Shown: positions 9,553 through 18,749, numbered from the stretch's first letter. The stretch is 64,000 bases of DNA from Cryobacterium soli (GCF_003611035.1 NZ_CP030033.1:2542001-2606000), one strand, 5' to 3'. Notes: generated by a model from the sequence alone, not told the origin. Translations and numbers: made by a program.

Positions 9553-10246
9553 CGCCGGCCCGCTGGCCTTCGTCGTCGACGACGAACCCGCGATGCTCGA
9601 CATCATCACCTTCGCCCTGCAGACGCAGGGCATGCGGTTCGAGAGTTTTCGCTCGGCAGAGGCGGCCTGGTCGGCCCTGCAGGTCACCCGTCCCGACCTG
9701 ATCGTGCTCGACGTGATGCTGCCGGGAATCTCTGGAGTCACGCTGTGCCGGCGGATCAAGGCCAACTGGGACATCCCCATCATCTTGCTCACCGCGAAGG
9801 GTGAACCGGCAGATCGCATCGAAGGCCTCGAGGCAGAGGCGGACGATTACATCGTCAAGCCGTTCCATCCGCGCGAACTGGCGTTGCGCGCGCAACGCCT
9901 GCTCAAGAACGGCGGGGACTCCACCCGTCTCGGCACCGTGGTGGGCACCGTTCAGCTCGACCCGTCCGGCGTTGAGGTGGTCATCGCCGGAACCCGCATC
10001 GCCCTCACCTCGAACGAATTCAAGGTGCTGTCGGCGCTGATGACGCAACCGAACGTGCCGCTCGGTTTCAACCGGTTGCTGACCGCCGGGTGGGGCGACA
10101 TCGACCGGCTGGGTGGGCGGGAAATGATCAAGACCACCGTGTACCGACTGCGGCACAAGCTTGACGCCGCGGTACCGGAGAGCGGCCAGCTTGTGGAGAG
10201 CGTGCGCGGCACCGGCTACCTGCTCAGGGGCACCGTGGGTGCGTGA
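9545..10246 (+). CDS. OmpR/PhoB-family response regulator
   Basis: A 233-aa DNA-binding response regulator. The receiver domain has D12/D13, phospho-acceptor D56 (LIVLDVMLP), T83 and K105 (YIVKPF). The C-terminal winged helix ends in KTTVYRLRHKLD and VRGTGYLL. The GTG start overlaps the kinase stop. Three in-phase direct repeats of CTGTCAC lie downstream at 10288-10315, in the promoter of the ABC importer, and are the natural binding site for this protein class. Confidence 0.93.
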   Translation: MVDAGPLAFVVDDEPAMLDIITFALQTQGMRFESFRSAEAAWSALQVTRPDLIVLDVMLPGISGVTLCRRIKANWDIPIILLTAKGEPADRIEGLEAEADDYIVKPFHPRELALRAQRLLKNGGDSTRLGTVVGTVQLDPSGVEVVIAGTRIALTSNEFKVLSALMTQPNVPLGFNRLLTAGWGDIDRLGGREMIKTTVYRLRHKLDAAVPESGQLVESVRGTGYLLRGTVGA

Positions 10247-10287
10247 GCCCGTCGGGCCGAACCGCGCCGCCATGCTGAGTGGCAAAA

Positions 10288-10343
10288 CTGTCACCATCTG
10301 TCACTGACCTGTCACCGACCCGGCGCCCGCGGCTCCCTAGCCT
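10288..10343 (+). promoter_or_regulatory. Candidate response-regulator boxes and promoter of the ABC importer
   Basis: CTGTCAC occurs at 10288, 10298 and 10309, that is with 10- and 11-base phasing, one helical turn each. The third copy ends just where a -35 box would lie relative to a possible -10 box TAGCCT at 10338-10343. This layout matches PhoB/OmpR-type activation. Confidence 0.6.
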
Positions 10344-10413
10344 TGAACCACTTCCCCCGGCGCCGCACCAGGCGCCGTCACAGCTCTGCTCATGAACGAA
10401 GGAGTTCATTCCC

Positions 10414-11472
10414 ATGCCACGTCTCGCCCGTGCTTCTGCCACCGCCCTCGCCGCCGGCGCCCTTCTCCTCACCGGATGCGCCGGTCCGGCCGGCTCCACA
10501 GGCTCAGACCCGGCCGCTTCAGACCAGTCGCTCACCTTCGTGTGCAGCCCCCAGGAGGACTGGTGCCAGCTCATCGCTGCCGAGTTCACCAAGGACACCG
10601 GCATCAACGCCAACTACGTGCGGCTCAGCGGCGGCGAAGCCGTCGCCCGGCTGAGCGCGTCGAAGGAGTCCCCGGAGTTCGACGCCTGGTTCGGCGGCGG
10701 CGCAGAGGGGCACATGGCCGCAGACGAGCAGGGCCTGATCGACACGTACACGTCGAAGAATGCCGACCAGATCCCCGAGGAGTACAAGGACGCCGACGGA
10801 ACCTGGACCGGCGTCTACGTCGGCGCGCTGAGCTTCTGTTCCAACACCGACGTGCTCGACGACATCGGCGCCAGCGCACCGAAGTCCTGGGCCGACCTGC
10901 TGAATCCCGCGTTCAAGAGCAACATCGCGATGGCGCACCCCGGCACCTCCGGCACCGCCTACCAGGCCGTGTGGACTCAGGTGGAACTGAACGACGGCGA
11001 CACCGACAAGGCCATGGACTACTTCGGTGCCCTGCACAAGAACATCCTGCAGTACTCCAAGAGCGGCAGCGCGCCCGGTCAGATGGCCGGCCGCGGTGAG
11101 GTCGCCGTGGGCATGATCTTCGCCCAGGACTGCCAGAAGTTCATCAACGAGGGGTTCACCAATCTCACCACCACCTTCCCCAAGGAAGGCACCGGTTACG
11201 AAGTCGGTGCGGTGTCGCTGATCAAGAATGCGAAGAACCCCGACGCCGCCAAGGCGTTCATCGACTGGTCGCTCACCGCGAAGGCGCAAGACCTTGCCGC
11301 CACCGTCGGGTCCTACAGCGTGCCCACCAACCCGGATGCCGAAATCACCGACGACATGGTCGACCTCGCGTCGCTCACGCTCGTGCACGCCGACATCGCC
11401 GAAGCCGGAGCGGCCCGCAACGAACTCACGGCCCGGTTCGACGCCGAGGTCGCCCCGGCGCCCAAAGAGTAG
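10414..11472 (+). CDS. ABC importer substrate-binding lipoprotein, iron(III)-type
   Basis: A 352-aa lipoprotein that captures a solute outside the membrane. The signal peptide ends in a lipobox, LLLTGC, with the lipidated Cys at 22. The body resembles family-1 binding proteins of the FbpA/AfuA group (FVCSPQEDWC near the N-terminus; KSWADLLNPAFKSNIAMA in the middle). AAGGAG at 10399-10404 precedes the ATG. It is first in a three-gene importer operon. Relatives bind ferric iron, but some AfuA-like proteins bind sugar phosphates and others phosphonates, so the substrate is uncertain. Confidence 0.9.
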   Translation: MPRLARASATALAAGALLLTGCAGPAGSTGSDPAASDQSLTFVCSPQEDWCQLIAAEFTKDTGINANYVRLSGGEAVARLSASKESPEFDAWFGGGAEGHMAADEQGLIDTYTSKNADQIPEEYKDADGTWTGVYVGALSFCSNTDVLDDIGASAPKSWADLLNPAFKSNIAMAHPGTSGTAYQAVWTQVELNDGDTDKAMDYFGALHKNILQYSKSGSAPGQMAGRGEVAVGMIFAQDCQKFINEGFTNLTTTFPKEGTGYEVGAVSLIKNAKNPDAAKAFIDWSLTAKAQDLAATVGSYSVPTNPDAEITDDMVDLASLTLVHADIAEAGAARNELTARFDAEVAPAPKE

Positions 11473-11505
11473 TCCCGGCTCCGAGTCCTCCGAGAGTAGA
11501 TCACC

Positions 11506-13254
11506 ATGACCGCACTACTGGGCCCGGCGACGATCGCCGCGCCACCACCAGGGCCGGGCGCTGCGTCGCCCGCCCGCCCGAGACGTTCCAAAGACCGCAG
11601 CGTCATCCTGCTCGGCACCGCAGTGGCCGTTCTCCTGCTGTTCCTGATCGGCTACCCGCTCGTCAGCCTTCTGGGGTCGGCCTTCTCGCCCGGCGGGCAG
11701 GCGGTGCTGCTGAGAATCGTCACCGACCCGGTGAATCACCGGATCGTGGGCAACACGATGACGTTGGGTCTCATCGTCGGAGTCACCGGCACCCTGATCG
11801 GTTTCCTGTTCGCCTACGCCCAGGTGCGACTGAAGTTCCGGGGCAAGCGGGTGCTGCACCTGCTGGCCATGATTCCCATCGTGGCGCCGCCGTTCGCGGT
11901 GGCGACGGCGGTGATCACCCTCTTCGGGCGCAACGGGGCGATCAGCAACGGCGTCTTCGGCCTGCACCCGAACATCTACGGTTTGCCCGGCCTGGTGCTG
12001 GTGCTCTCGCTGTCGTTCTTCCCGGTGGCGTATATGAACCTCAAGGGGATGCTCGAGAGCCTCGACCCGTCACTCGACGAGGCGGCTGCCGGCCTCGGCG
12101 CCAGCAAGCTGCGGGTCTTCCTGACCGTGACCATTCCCATGATCATCCCCGGTCTGGCCGGATCGTTCCTGCTGTTGTTCGTGGAGTCGATCGCCGACCT
12201 CGGCAACCCGCTCGTGCTGGGCGGGGACTACACGGTGCTGGCCAGCCGCGCGTACCTTGCCGTCACCGGTGAGTACAACACCAGTGCGGGTGCCGCCTAC
12301 TCGCTGGCCATCCTGATCCCGGCGCTGCTGGTCTTCATGGTGCAGCGGTACTGGGTATCGCGGCGCAGCGTGGTGAGCATCACCGGAAAACCGACCGGGA
12401 CCTCAGAGCTCATCACGGCTGCGAGCATCCGTGTGCCGATTCTCGCCCTGGTTGCTTTCATCTCGGTGCTCATCGTCACCATCTATGCCACCGTGCTGGC
12501 CGGCGGGTTCATGAAGGTCCCCGGCGTCAACAACGCGTTCACCCTTGACCACTACGCCTTCGTCTTCGGTGGTCTCGGATCGAAGGCGATGACGGACACG
12601 ACGATGCTGGCCCTGATCGCGGCTCCCATCGCCGGACTGCTCGGCATGCTCATCGCCTGGCTGGTGGTGCGGAAGCTCCGACGCACAGCGGGACTGCTGG
12701 ACTTCGTGGGGATGCTCGGACTGGCGGTGCCTGGGACGGTGCTCGGCATCGGGTACGCGTTGAGCTACAACTCACCCACGGTGTTCTTCGGTATTCAGGT
12801 GCTCCCGGCGTTGGCCGGAGGGTCAGCGGCCTTCGCCGGCGCGGTCGCGATCGTGATGGTCTACATCACCCGGTCGCTGCCGTCCGGCCAACGAGCCGGC
12901 GTCTCGGCGCTGCAGCAGATCCATCCGGCCATCGAGGAAGCGTCAACGTCGTTGGGTGCTGACTCGGCCACGACGTTCCGCAAGGTGACCCTCCCGCTGA
13001 TCCAGTCGGCGTTGCTCACCGGCCTGACCTTCGCCTTCGCCCGGTCGATGACCACGCTGTCCCCGATCATCTTTCTGACCACGCCGGGCATCAAGATCAT
13101 GACCTCCCAAATCCTCGCCGAGGTGGACTCCGGCCGGTTCGGAAACGCCTTCGCGTACTGCACGGTGCTGATCGGCATTGTGCTGGCACTCATCCTTCTC
13201 CTCAACGTCTTCGTCCGAAAGGTGGTCTTCCGTGGCCGAACTCACCGTCGCTAA
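11506..13254 (+). CDS. ABC importer permease, fused two-domain (FbpB type)
   Basis: A 582-aa inner-membrane permease with about 12 helices made of two fused permease domains. Each half carries an ATPase-contact EAA loop: DEAAAGLGASKLRVF (about residues 195-209) and EEASTSLGADSATTF (about 485-499). This double form is typical of iron(III)-class importers. It follows the binding-protein gene by 33 bases and overlaps the ATPase gene by 23 bases. Confidence 0.93.
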   Translation: MTALLGPATIAAPPPGPGAASPARPRRSKDRSVILLGTAVAVLLLFLIGYPLVSLLGSAFSPGGQAVLLRIVTDPVNHRIVGNTMTLGLIVGVTGTLIGFLFAYAQVRLKFRGKRVLHLLAMIPIVAPPFAVATAVITLFGRNGAISNGVFGLHPNIYGLPGLVLVLSLSFFPVAYMNLKGMLESLDPSLDEAAAGLGASKLRVFLTVTIPMIIPGLAGSFLLLFVESIADLGNPLVLGGDYTVLASRAYLAVTGEYNTSAGAAYSLAILIPALLVFMVQRYWVSRRSVVSITGKPTGTSELITAASIRVPILALVAFISVLIVTIYATVLAGGFMKVPGVNNAFTLDHYAFVFGGLGSKAMTDTTMLALIAAPIAGLLGMLIAWLVVRKLRRTAGLLDFVGMLGLAVPGTVLGIGYALSYNSPTVFFGIQVLPALAGGSAAFAGAVAIVMVYITRSLPSGQRAGVSALQQIHPAIEEASTSLGADSATTFRKVTLPLIQSALLTGLTFAFARSMTTLSPIIFLTTPGIKIMTSQILAEVDSGRFGNAFAYCTVLIGIVLALILLLNVFVRKVVFRGRTHRR

Positions 13255-14449
13255 GGGCTCGAATGCCCCCGACATCCAGCCCACCCGCGGCTCGGGCGCG
13301 ACCGCCCCGTTTGCCGATGACGTCGCCGATCTGGCGCGGACCGAACCCACCGGCCGAATCACCCTCGACAGGCTGACCAAGCGTTACGGCGCGAAGAAGA
13401 CCGACCCCGTGGCGGTGGACGCCGTGAGTTTGGACATCCGCCCCGGTGAATTCGTCACCCTGCTGGGGCCCTCCGGCTGTGGGAAGACGTCGACACTGCG
13501 CATGATCGCCGGATTCGAGGAACCCACCTCGGGGTCCGTGCAACTGGACGGCGCCGACATGACCCACGTCGCCCCGAACCGGCGACCCATGTCGATGGTG
13601 TTCCAGTCCTACGCGCTCTTCCCGCACCTCACCGTGCGCGAGAACGTGTCGTACGGGCTGCGCCTGAAGAAGCTGGGTGACAAGCAGCTGCGCGAAGAGG
13701 TCGACATCGTTCTGACCATCATGAACCTCAACGCCTACGCCGACCGCGCACCCCACCAGCTCTCCGGAGGGCAGCAGCAGCGTGTGGCGCTGGCACGTGC
13801 CCTGGTCATGCGACCCAAGGTGCTTTTGTTCGACGAACCGCTGTCCAACCTGGACGCGAAGTTGCGGGTGCAGATGCGCAACGAGATTCGCCGGCTGCAG
13901 AAGCGGCTCGGTATCACCAGCATCTTCGTCACCCACGACCAGGACGAGGCGATGACCCTGTCTGACCGGGTGGTGGTGATGAACCGTGGGCGGATCGAGC
14001 AGATCGACGCGCCGGAGATCGTCTACCGCCGTCCGGCATCCGTGTTTGTGGCGGACTTCATCGGGCGGGCGAATTTTCTGGACGCCACCGTCGTCGCGGC
14101 GCCGAAGGACGGACGCACCAGGGTGCACGCCCTGGGCCGGGAGATGGACGTGGCCTGCCATGACGCTGTGACTCTGGAAAGCGACGTGCTGCTCATGATC
14201 AGGCCGGAGTCGGTGCTGTTGTCGCCGCACGAGGACCAGGCCGATGTGCACGGCGATGTGGGCCGGGTGTTGAATGTGATCTTCCATGGCGAGACCGTGG
14301 AATACGAGATCGAAACCGACTCAGGCACCCTGGTCGCGTCGGTGGCGGATCCCTCCGTCGAGGAGATCTTCCGCCCGATGGATTCGGTGCGGGTGGGCAT
14401 CACACCCGACCGCGGCTGGGCGCTGCCGCAGGACACCGACCGCGGGTAG
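13232..14449 (+). CDS. ABC importer ATPase, iron/spermidine/sulfate class
   Basis: The 405-aa ATP-hydrolysing subunit. Walker A is GPSGCGKTS (79-87), the signature LSGGQ (177-181), Walker B VLLFDEPLSNLD; a C-terminal TOBE-like region follows from about residue 310. GTG 13232 is chosen because it has AAAGGTGG 7 bases upstream and a sensible N-terminus; it lies inside the end of the permease gene. A 40-residue N-terminal extension before the ATPase fold is unusual and looks disordered. Confidence 0.92.
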   Translation: MAELTVAKGSNAPDIQPTRGSGATAPFADDVADLARTEPTGRITLDRLTKRYGAKKTDPVAVDAVSLDIRPGEFVTLLGPSGCGKTSTLRMIAGFEEPTSGSVQLDGADMTHVAPNRRPMSMVFQSYALFPHLTVRENVSYGLRLKKLGDKQLREEVDIVLTIMNLNAYADRAPHQLSGGQQQRVALARALVMRPKVLLFDEPLSNLDAKLRVQMRNEIRRLQKRLGITSIFVTHDQDEAMTLSDRVVVMNRGRIEQIDAPEIVYRRPASVFVADFIGRANFLDATVVAAPKDGRTRVHALGREMDVACHDAVTLESDVLLMIRPESVLLSPHEDQADVHGDVGRVLNVIFHGETVEYEIETDSGTLVASVADPSVEEIFRPMDSVRVGITPDRGWALPQDTDRG

Positions 14450-14480
14450 CCCCGTGTGCGGCGGCCTCCGACCGGGCTAC
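14446..14480. terminator. Possible bidirectional terminator hairpin
   Basis: GTAGCCCCG at 14446-14454 can pair with CGGGCTAC at 14473-14480 across the end of the importer operon and the end of the convergent SdpI-like gene. There is no T-run, so this is moderate evidence. Confidence 0.4.
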
Positions 14481-14836
14481 TCGGCCGCGAGGTCGTCGAT
14501 CAGGGCGCGGTTGGCGGCCGGGGTCGCAACGACGGCCCCGATCACGATGAGAACCACCGAGGCGACGGCTGCCGACACCACGATCGCGCCGGTGGCGGGC
14601 TCGCCCAGGCGAAACACCAGAGCGACGGCTCCAGCCAGGAAGAGCACGAGTCCGGCCAGGTCCATGGGGATCCGGGCGGCTCGGTGTCCGGCGGTCCATG
14701 CGGCTTCTGAGGCCATCAGCGCGCCCGTGCGGATGCCCGCCAGCGAGTTGATGCCCAGTCGCCCGCTGGCCGCGCGCTCGCTGACCACCACCACCAGGAT
14801 TCCGGCGAGCATCAGGACTAGTGCGGAGATGAGCAT
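14477..14836 (-). CDS. SdpI-family membrane protein
   Basis: A 119-aa integral membrane protein with three hydrophobic segments. The loop GINSLAGIRTGALMASEAAW after the first helix matches the conserved G-I-x-x-x-x-x-G-I-R-T signature of the SdpI/YhfL family, whose founder gives Bacillus immunity to the SdpC toxin. Most actinobacterial members have no known toxin partner and none is seen here. It lies 17 bases after the PRISE-type reductase gene on the same strand and may be cotranscribed with it. Confidence 0.8.
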   Translation of the reverse strand: MLISALVLMLAGILVVVVSERAASGRLGINSLAGIRTGALMASEAAWTAGHRAARIPMDLAGLVLFLAGAVALVFRLGEPATGAIVVSAAVASVVLIVIGAVVATPAANRALIDDLAAE

Positions 14837-14853
14837 GCCTGGAGACTATCGGG

Positions 14854-15948
14854 CTACGGGATGAGCCGCTCGGCCCGGTAGCGCTCGAACAGGTCGAGGA
14901 AGGCCTGTTCGGTGTTGCGGTAGCCGGTGAAGCCCGCGGCGCGGCTGCGGCCCATGTCGGCGAACACCTCCATGGTGCGGCCGAGGTCGGCGTCGGTGTG
15001 CCACCAGGACGCCAGCCGGGAGAGGTCGGCTTCGACGAGGTCGTGCTTGGCCGCGATGGCGGTCCAGACCGGTTGGGCATCCGCCATCTGGGCCTCGAGG
15101 GGGCGTGGTGCGTCGGCGAAGCCCTCCCACTCCACGCCGAAGTGCGCGGCCAGGCGCGGCCACAGCCAGCGCCAGCGGAAGGTATCGCCGTTGACGATGT
15201 TGAACGCGGTGTCGGCGGCGGCCGGGGTCGTGGCGGCCCAGACCATCTGCTCGGCCAGCAGGCCGGCATCCGTCATGTCGGTGACGCCGTTCCACTGGGT
15301 CTCGGAGCCGGGGAACACGAACGGACGGCTGAGTTCACGGCAGACGGCCGCGTAGACGGCGAGGGTCGAGCCCATGTTCATGGCGTTGCCGACGGCGTGG
15401 CCGATCACGGTGTGGGCGCGGTGCACCGACCAGGTGAAACCGCGCGCCCGGGCGGCGGCCCACAGCTCGTCCTCCTGCGCGTAGTAGAAGTTCTCGACCG
15501 ACAGGCGCGGCTCGTCTTCGTGGAACGGGGTGTCGGGCACGTCGCCCTGACCGTAGGCTTCGAACGGGCCGAGGTACTGCTTGAGCCCGGTCATCAGGGC
15601 CACGTGCTGCACCGGGGCGTCGGCGAGGGCCGCGAGCAGGTCGCGCACCATGGCCGAGTTGACCAGAATGTTCTCCGCCTCGGTGTTCTGCCGCAGCCAC
15701 GCCGTGAAGAACACGTGGGTGGGCGCGTGGCCGGCCAGGGCGGCGCGCAGCGAGGCGACATTGCGCAGGTCGGCGCTGACCGGGATCACGCCGGGCCGGG
15801 CGGCGATCGGAGTGCGCGACAGCGCGATCACCTGCCAGCCGTCTGCCGAGAGCTGGTCCACCAGCGCGGAGCCGGCGATGCCGCTGGCGCCGGCGACGAG
15901 GGCGGTTCGGGTGGGAATGTCGGTCGGGGTCTCGGCTTCACTAGTCAT
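14854..15948 (-). CDS. Atypical short-chain dehydrogenase, PRISE-like
   Basis: A 364-aa NAD(P)-dependent reductase or epimerase of the extended SDR class. The nucleotide-binding motif is GASGIAGSAL near residue 21. The sequence MTGLKQYLGPFEAYG, then ENFYYAQED, matches the progesterone 5-beta-reductase/iridoid synthase-like (PRISE) group, with the catalytic Tyr in FYYAQED. ATG 15948 is preferred over TTG 15960 and GTG 15951, though the Shine-Dalgarno is weak. The substrate is unknown; related bacterial enzymes reduce activated C=C bonds. Confidence 0.85.
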   Translation of the reverse strand: MTSEAETPTDIPTRTALVAGASGIAGSALVDQLSADGWQVIALSRTPIAARPGVIPVSADLRNVASLRAALAGHAPTHVFFTAWLRQNTEAENILVNSAMVRDLLAALADAPVQHVALMTGLKQYLGPFEAYGQGDVPDTPFHEDEPRLSVENFYYAQEDELWAAARARGFTWSVHRAHTVIGHAVGNAMNMGSTLAVYAAVCRELSRPFVFPGSETQWNGVTDMTDAGLLAEQMVWAATTPAAADTAFNIVNGDTFRWRWLWPRLAAHFGVEWEGFADAPRPLEAQMADAQPVWTAIAAKHDLVEADLSRLASWWHTDADLGRTMEVFADMGRSRAAGFTGYRNTEQAFLDLFERYRAERLIP

Positions 15949-16053
15949 CACCAGGCACAACGTCCAGATCGGGCCGCGAATTCCGGGGCCAGCCGGAGCC
16001 TCAGATCATGACGGGCCGCCGAGAGAGCGGATGAGCCTGGGCGTACCGCTGAA

Positions 16054-16067
16054 TTCGGCATGCCGAA
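16054..16067. promoter_or_regulatory. Perfect 14-bp palindrome, candidate metal-regulator operator
   Basis: TTCGGCATGCCGAA is a perfect palindrome; a degenerate half copy (ATTGCCGAA) follows at 16087-16095. It lies upstream of the CaCA exchanger gene, which is next to a DtxR-type regulator gene. DtxR/MntR-family operators are palindromes of this size, so it is a plausible operator. Confidence 0.45.
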
Positions 16068-16308
16068 CATATGCGAAAAGTGGAATATTGCCGAAGGGGT
16101 GTGGTTGGCTGAGGGCATCGAAGGGGAGTAGTTCCCATGGTTCGCGCCTCGTGTGCGTGGACAGAGCGGTACGTCGACATACTGGCGATCACGATGATCG
16201 CCCGGCGTCCCACCCCGGCTTTTCCGGGGCGAACGAGACCTTCGGCCAGTTCCTGTGGCCGAAGTCTCGCTGTGCGCGCTTCCGGTTGCAGCCGACCGAG
16301 AGTTCATC

Positions 16309-17568
16309 GTGCCCGCACCCCTTCTCCGCCGCATCCTGCTGTGCCTGACCATCGCCGCACCGGCCATGGTCTTCCGCATCCTGGGCCTGGCGCCCCACCC
16401 CGTTCTCGATCTCGTCATCTTCGGCGCCGCCGTTGTCGCGGCGTCGTTCATGCTCGCCTGGGCCGCCGAGGCCGCCCAGAAAGACATCTCCGGAGCCCTC
16501 GCTATCGCCATTCTGGCGCTGATCGCGGTGCTGCCCGAGTACGCCGTCGACCTGTACTACGCGTTCCGGTCCGGTTCAGACCCGGCCTACGCCCAGTTCG
16601 CGGCGGCCAATATGACCGGGTCCAACCGGCTGTTGCTCGGCTTCGGCTGGCCGCTCGTGGTGGTCGTCGCGCTCATCGTGGCCCGGCGCGCGGCCGCCGT
16701 CCGCGGGGTGGCCGGTAGAGGCCTGCCGCGTGCGCTGCAGCTTCCGAAGAGCAGCCGCCTCGACATCGGCGTGCTCGCGATCGTTGCCGTGCTGGCCTTC
16801 GCGATCCCGCTGATGCAGACGATCGCCATGTGGTTCGGTCTCGTGCTGATCCTGATCTTCATCGCCTACCTGTGGCGGGCGAGCAAGGTTCCCGACAGCG
16901 GCGAGGAAGAGTTCGTGGGCATAGCCGCGCACATCGTGGAAATGCCGCAGCGCCAGCGCCGCATCCTCGTGGTGAGCATGTTCGTGGTGTCCGCCGCGAT
17001 CATCCTGGCCTCGGCCGAACCGTTCGCCGAGGCGCTGGTGGAGTCCGGCAGTTCGTTGGGCATCGACAGCTACTTCCTGGTGCAGTGGCTGGCGCCGCTG
17101 GCCTCCGAAGCCCCTGAATTCATCATCGCCGTGCTGTTCGCCCTGCGCGGCATGGGCACCGCCGCCATCGGCACCCTGATCGCGTCGAAGATCAACCAGT
17201 GGACTCTGCTGGTGGGCTCGCTGCCCATCGCGCACTACGTCGGCGGCGGTGGTCTGGACCTGGCGCTCGACCCGCGGCAGGTGGAGGAGTTCGTGCTCAC
17301 CGCCAGCCAGACCGTGATGGGCGTGGCGATCATCATCGCCCTGCGCTTCCATCGCTGGTCGGCGCTGGCCCTGGTAGCGCTGTTCGCGGTGCAGTTCGCG
17401 GTCACCGACACATCCGTCCGCTACGTGCTCAGCGCCATCCACCTCGGCATCGCCGCTGTGCTGTTCTGGGTGCACCGCCGCGACATCCTGCCGGCCCTGG
17501 CGGCCCCGTTCCGGCGCAGCCTGCCGGAGCCGGCCGACGACGAGCGGGAACCCCAGCTGGCGCGCTGA
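16309..17568 (+). CDS. Calcium/cation antiporter family (CaCA) protein
   Basis: A multi-pass inner-membrane cation/proton or cation/sodium exchanger of about 419 aa with about 10-11 helices. Two inverted CaCA repeats are visible: the first with ALIAVLPEYAVDL and AANMTGSNRLL, the second with LASEAPEFIIA and GTLIASKINQWTLLVGSLP; the acidic residue in each PE pair is the expected ion ligand. The start is uncertain: GTG 16309 gives a normal N-terminus, GTG 16255 adds 18 residues. The adjacent DtxR/MntR-type gene and a 14-bp palindrome upstream hint that the ion may be manganese or iron. Confidence 0.85.
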   Translation: MPAPLLRRILLCLTIAAPAMVFRILGLAPHPVLDLVIFGAAVVAASFMLAWAAEAAQKDISGALAIAILALIAVLPEYAVDLYYAFRSGSDPAYAQFAAANMTGSNRLLLGFGWPLVVVVALIVARRAAAVRGVAGRGLPRALQLPKSSRLDIGVLAIVAVLAFAIPLMQTIAMWFGLVLILIFIAYLWRASKVPDSGEEEFVGIAAHIVEMPQRQRRILVVSMFVVSAAIILASAEPFAEALVESGSSLGIDSYFLVQWLAPLASEAPEFIIAVLFALRGMGTAAIGTLIASKINQWTLLVGSLPIAHYVGGGGLDLALDPRQVEEFVLTASQTVMGVAIIIALRFHRWSALALVALFAVQFAVTDTSVRYVLSAIHLGIAAVLFWVHRRDILPALAAPFRRSLPEPADDEREPQLAR

Positions 17569-17601
17569 CCGGGCGCCCCGCTGGCCCGGGTGCCCCGGGG
17601 C

Positions 17602-18312
17602 TCAGGCTGCGGTCACCCAGATCGCGTTGGCGGCCACCGTGGCCAGTTCGACCGGGGCCGGATAGGCGGGGGCGGGTGCGGCATCCGTTGTCGCATCGTC
17701 ATCGACCCGGCTGACAGCCATCGACCCGGCGTAGTCGCGGCGGGCGTGCACCGTGAGCGTGCTGCCCACGGTGATGCCGAGCGAGTGTAGATAGCGCAGT
17801 AGTGCAGGGTCGTGGTCGGAGACCCGCAGCACGGTGCCGGTCTCGTGCTCGGCCAGCTCGTGCAGGCGTCGTCCGTCGGGGCGGGCGACCGTGCCGTCCT
17901 TGCGGGGGATGGGGTCGCCGTGCGGGTCCTGCAGGGGGTTGCCCAGCTCGTCGTCCCAGATCTCCAGCAGCCGGTCGGACACGGCGTGCTCGAGCACCTC
18001 GGCCTCCTCGTGCACCTCGTCCCAGCCGTACCCGCATTGTTCGACGAGGTACGTCTCGATGATGCGGTGCCGGCGCACCATCTGCACGGCGATGCTGCGC
18101 CCCGCGTCGCTGAGCAGGATGCGCCCGTACGGCTCGTGCAGGATATAGCCGTCCCGCGCGAGCTTGTTCAGGTTGCCCGACACCGACGAGGCGGCGACGC
18201 CGAGCGTGGCGGCGATCTCGTTGGTGGTGATGCCCTCGTCGGACCACTCGTGCGATTTCCAGATGACCTTGAGATAGTCCTCCGTCATCGTGGTGGGGGT
18301 GGAGGCGGCCAT
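17602..18312 (-). CDS. DtxR/MntR-family metal-dependent regulator
   Basis: A 236-aa iron- or manganese-dependent repressor. The N-terminal winged helix is at about residues 8-70 (TEDYLKVIW, then ATLGVAASSVSGNLNKL). The dimerisation and metal-binding domain includes EAEVLEHAVSD. A C-terminal FeoA/SH3-like domain spans about 145-236. It is convergent with the CaCA exchanger gene. Length and the three-domain plan match IdeR/DtxR/MntR of actinobacteria; which metal it senses cannot be decided. A TTTTAGG half-site just before its start (18313-18320) may be autoregulatory. Confidence 0.9.
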   Translation of the reverse strand: MAASTPTTMTEDYLKVIWKSHEWSDEGITTNEIAATLGVAASSVSGNLNKLARDGYILHEPYGRILLSDAGRSIAVQMVRRHRIIETYLVEQCGYGWDEVHEEAEVLEHAVSDRLLEIWDDELGNPLQDPHGDPIPRKDGTVARPDGRRLHELAEHETGTVLRVSDHDPALLRYLHSLGITVGSTLTVHARRDYAGSMAVSRVDDDATTDAAPAPAYPAPVELATVAANAIWVTAA

Positions 18313-18398
18313 CCCTCGATTTTAGGTGCCCTTGCGCGCGGTGCACGGCCCGCTTACGGTGACCGCTGAATGCGCCACCGGGTCAGAGCGGAGGAACC

Positions 18399-18749
18399 AT
18401 GCGCAGGTCGAGGACGGGCGGGCCGACGATCGGCAGGTCGGAGGTCACGACGCTCGCGGTCGTGACGCTGCTCACAGCGCTGGTGCTCACCGGATGCGCC
18501 CCCGGACCCAACGACGTGGGGGCGATCACCCCGCCGGAGGCGCAGGCTGGGTTCTGGCTCGGGCTGTGGCAGGGCTTCATCAGCCCGATCACGTTCATCG
18601 TGTCTCTGTTCAACGCCGACGTGAACATCTACGAGGTGCACAACGACGGCAACTGGTACAACTTCGGCTTCATGATCGGGGTGGCCCTCGCCTTCGGCGG
18701 GCCTGCGAGCGCCGGCGGCTACGCCACGCCCGGCCGGCGCAAGGGCTGA
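18399..18749 (+). CDS. Small lipoprotein with conserved hydrophobic tail
   Basis: A 116-aa secreted lipoprotein. The signal peptide ends in the lipobox LVLTGC (Cys about residue 33), after a Ser/Arg/Thr-rich N-terminus. The mature part has FWLGLWQGFISPITFIVSLF, DVNIYEVHNDGNWYNFGF and a second hydrophobic stretch with a Gly-rich end. I recall similar uncharacterised actinobacterial proteins with the NIYEVHN-GNWYNFGF stretch, function unknown. GAGGA just before ATG 18399 supports the start. It stands alone, divergent from the DtxR gene. Confidence 0.8.
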   Translation: MRRSRTGGPTIGRSEVTTLAVVTLLTALVLTGCAPGPNDVGAITPPEAQAGFWLGLWQGFISPITFIVSLFNADVNIYEVHNDGNWYNFGFMIGVALAFGGPASAGGYATPGRRKG

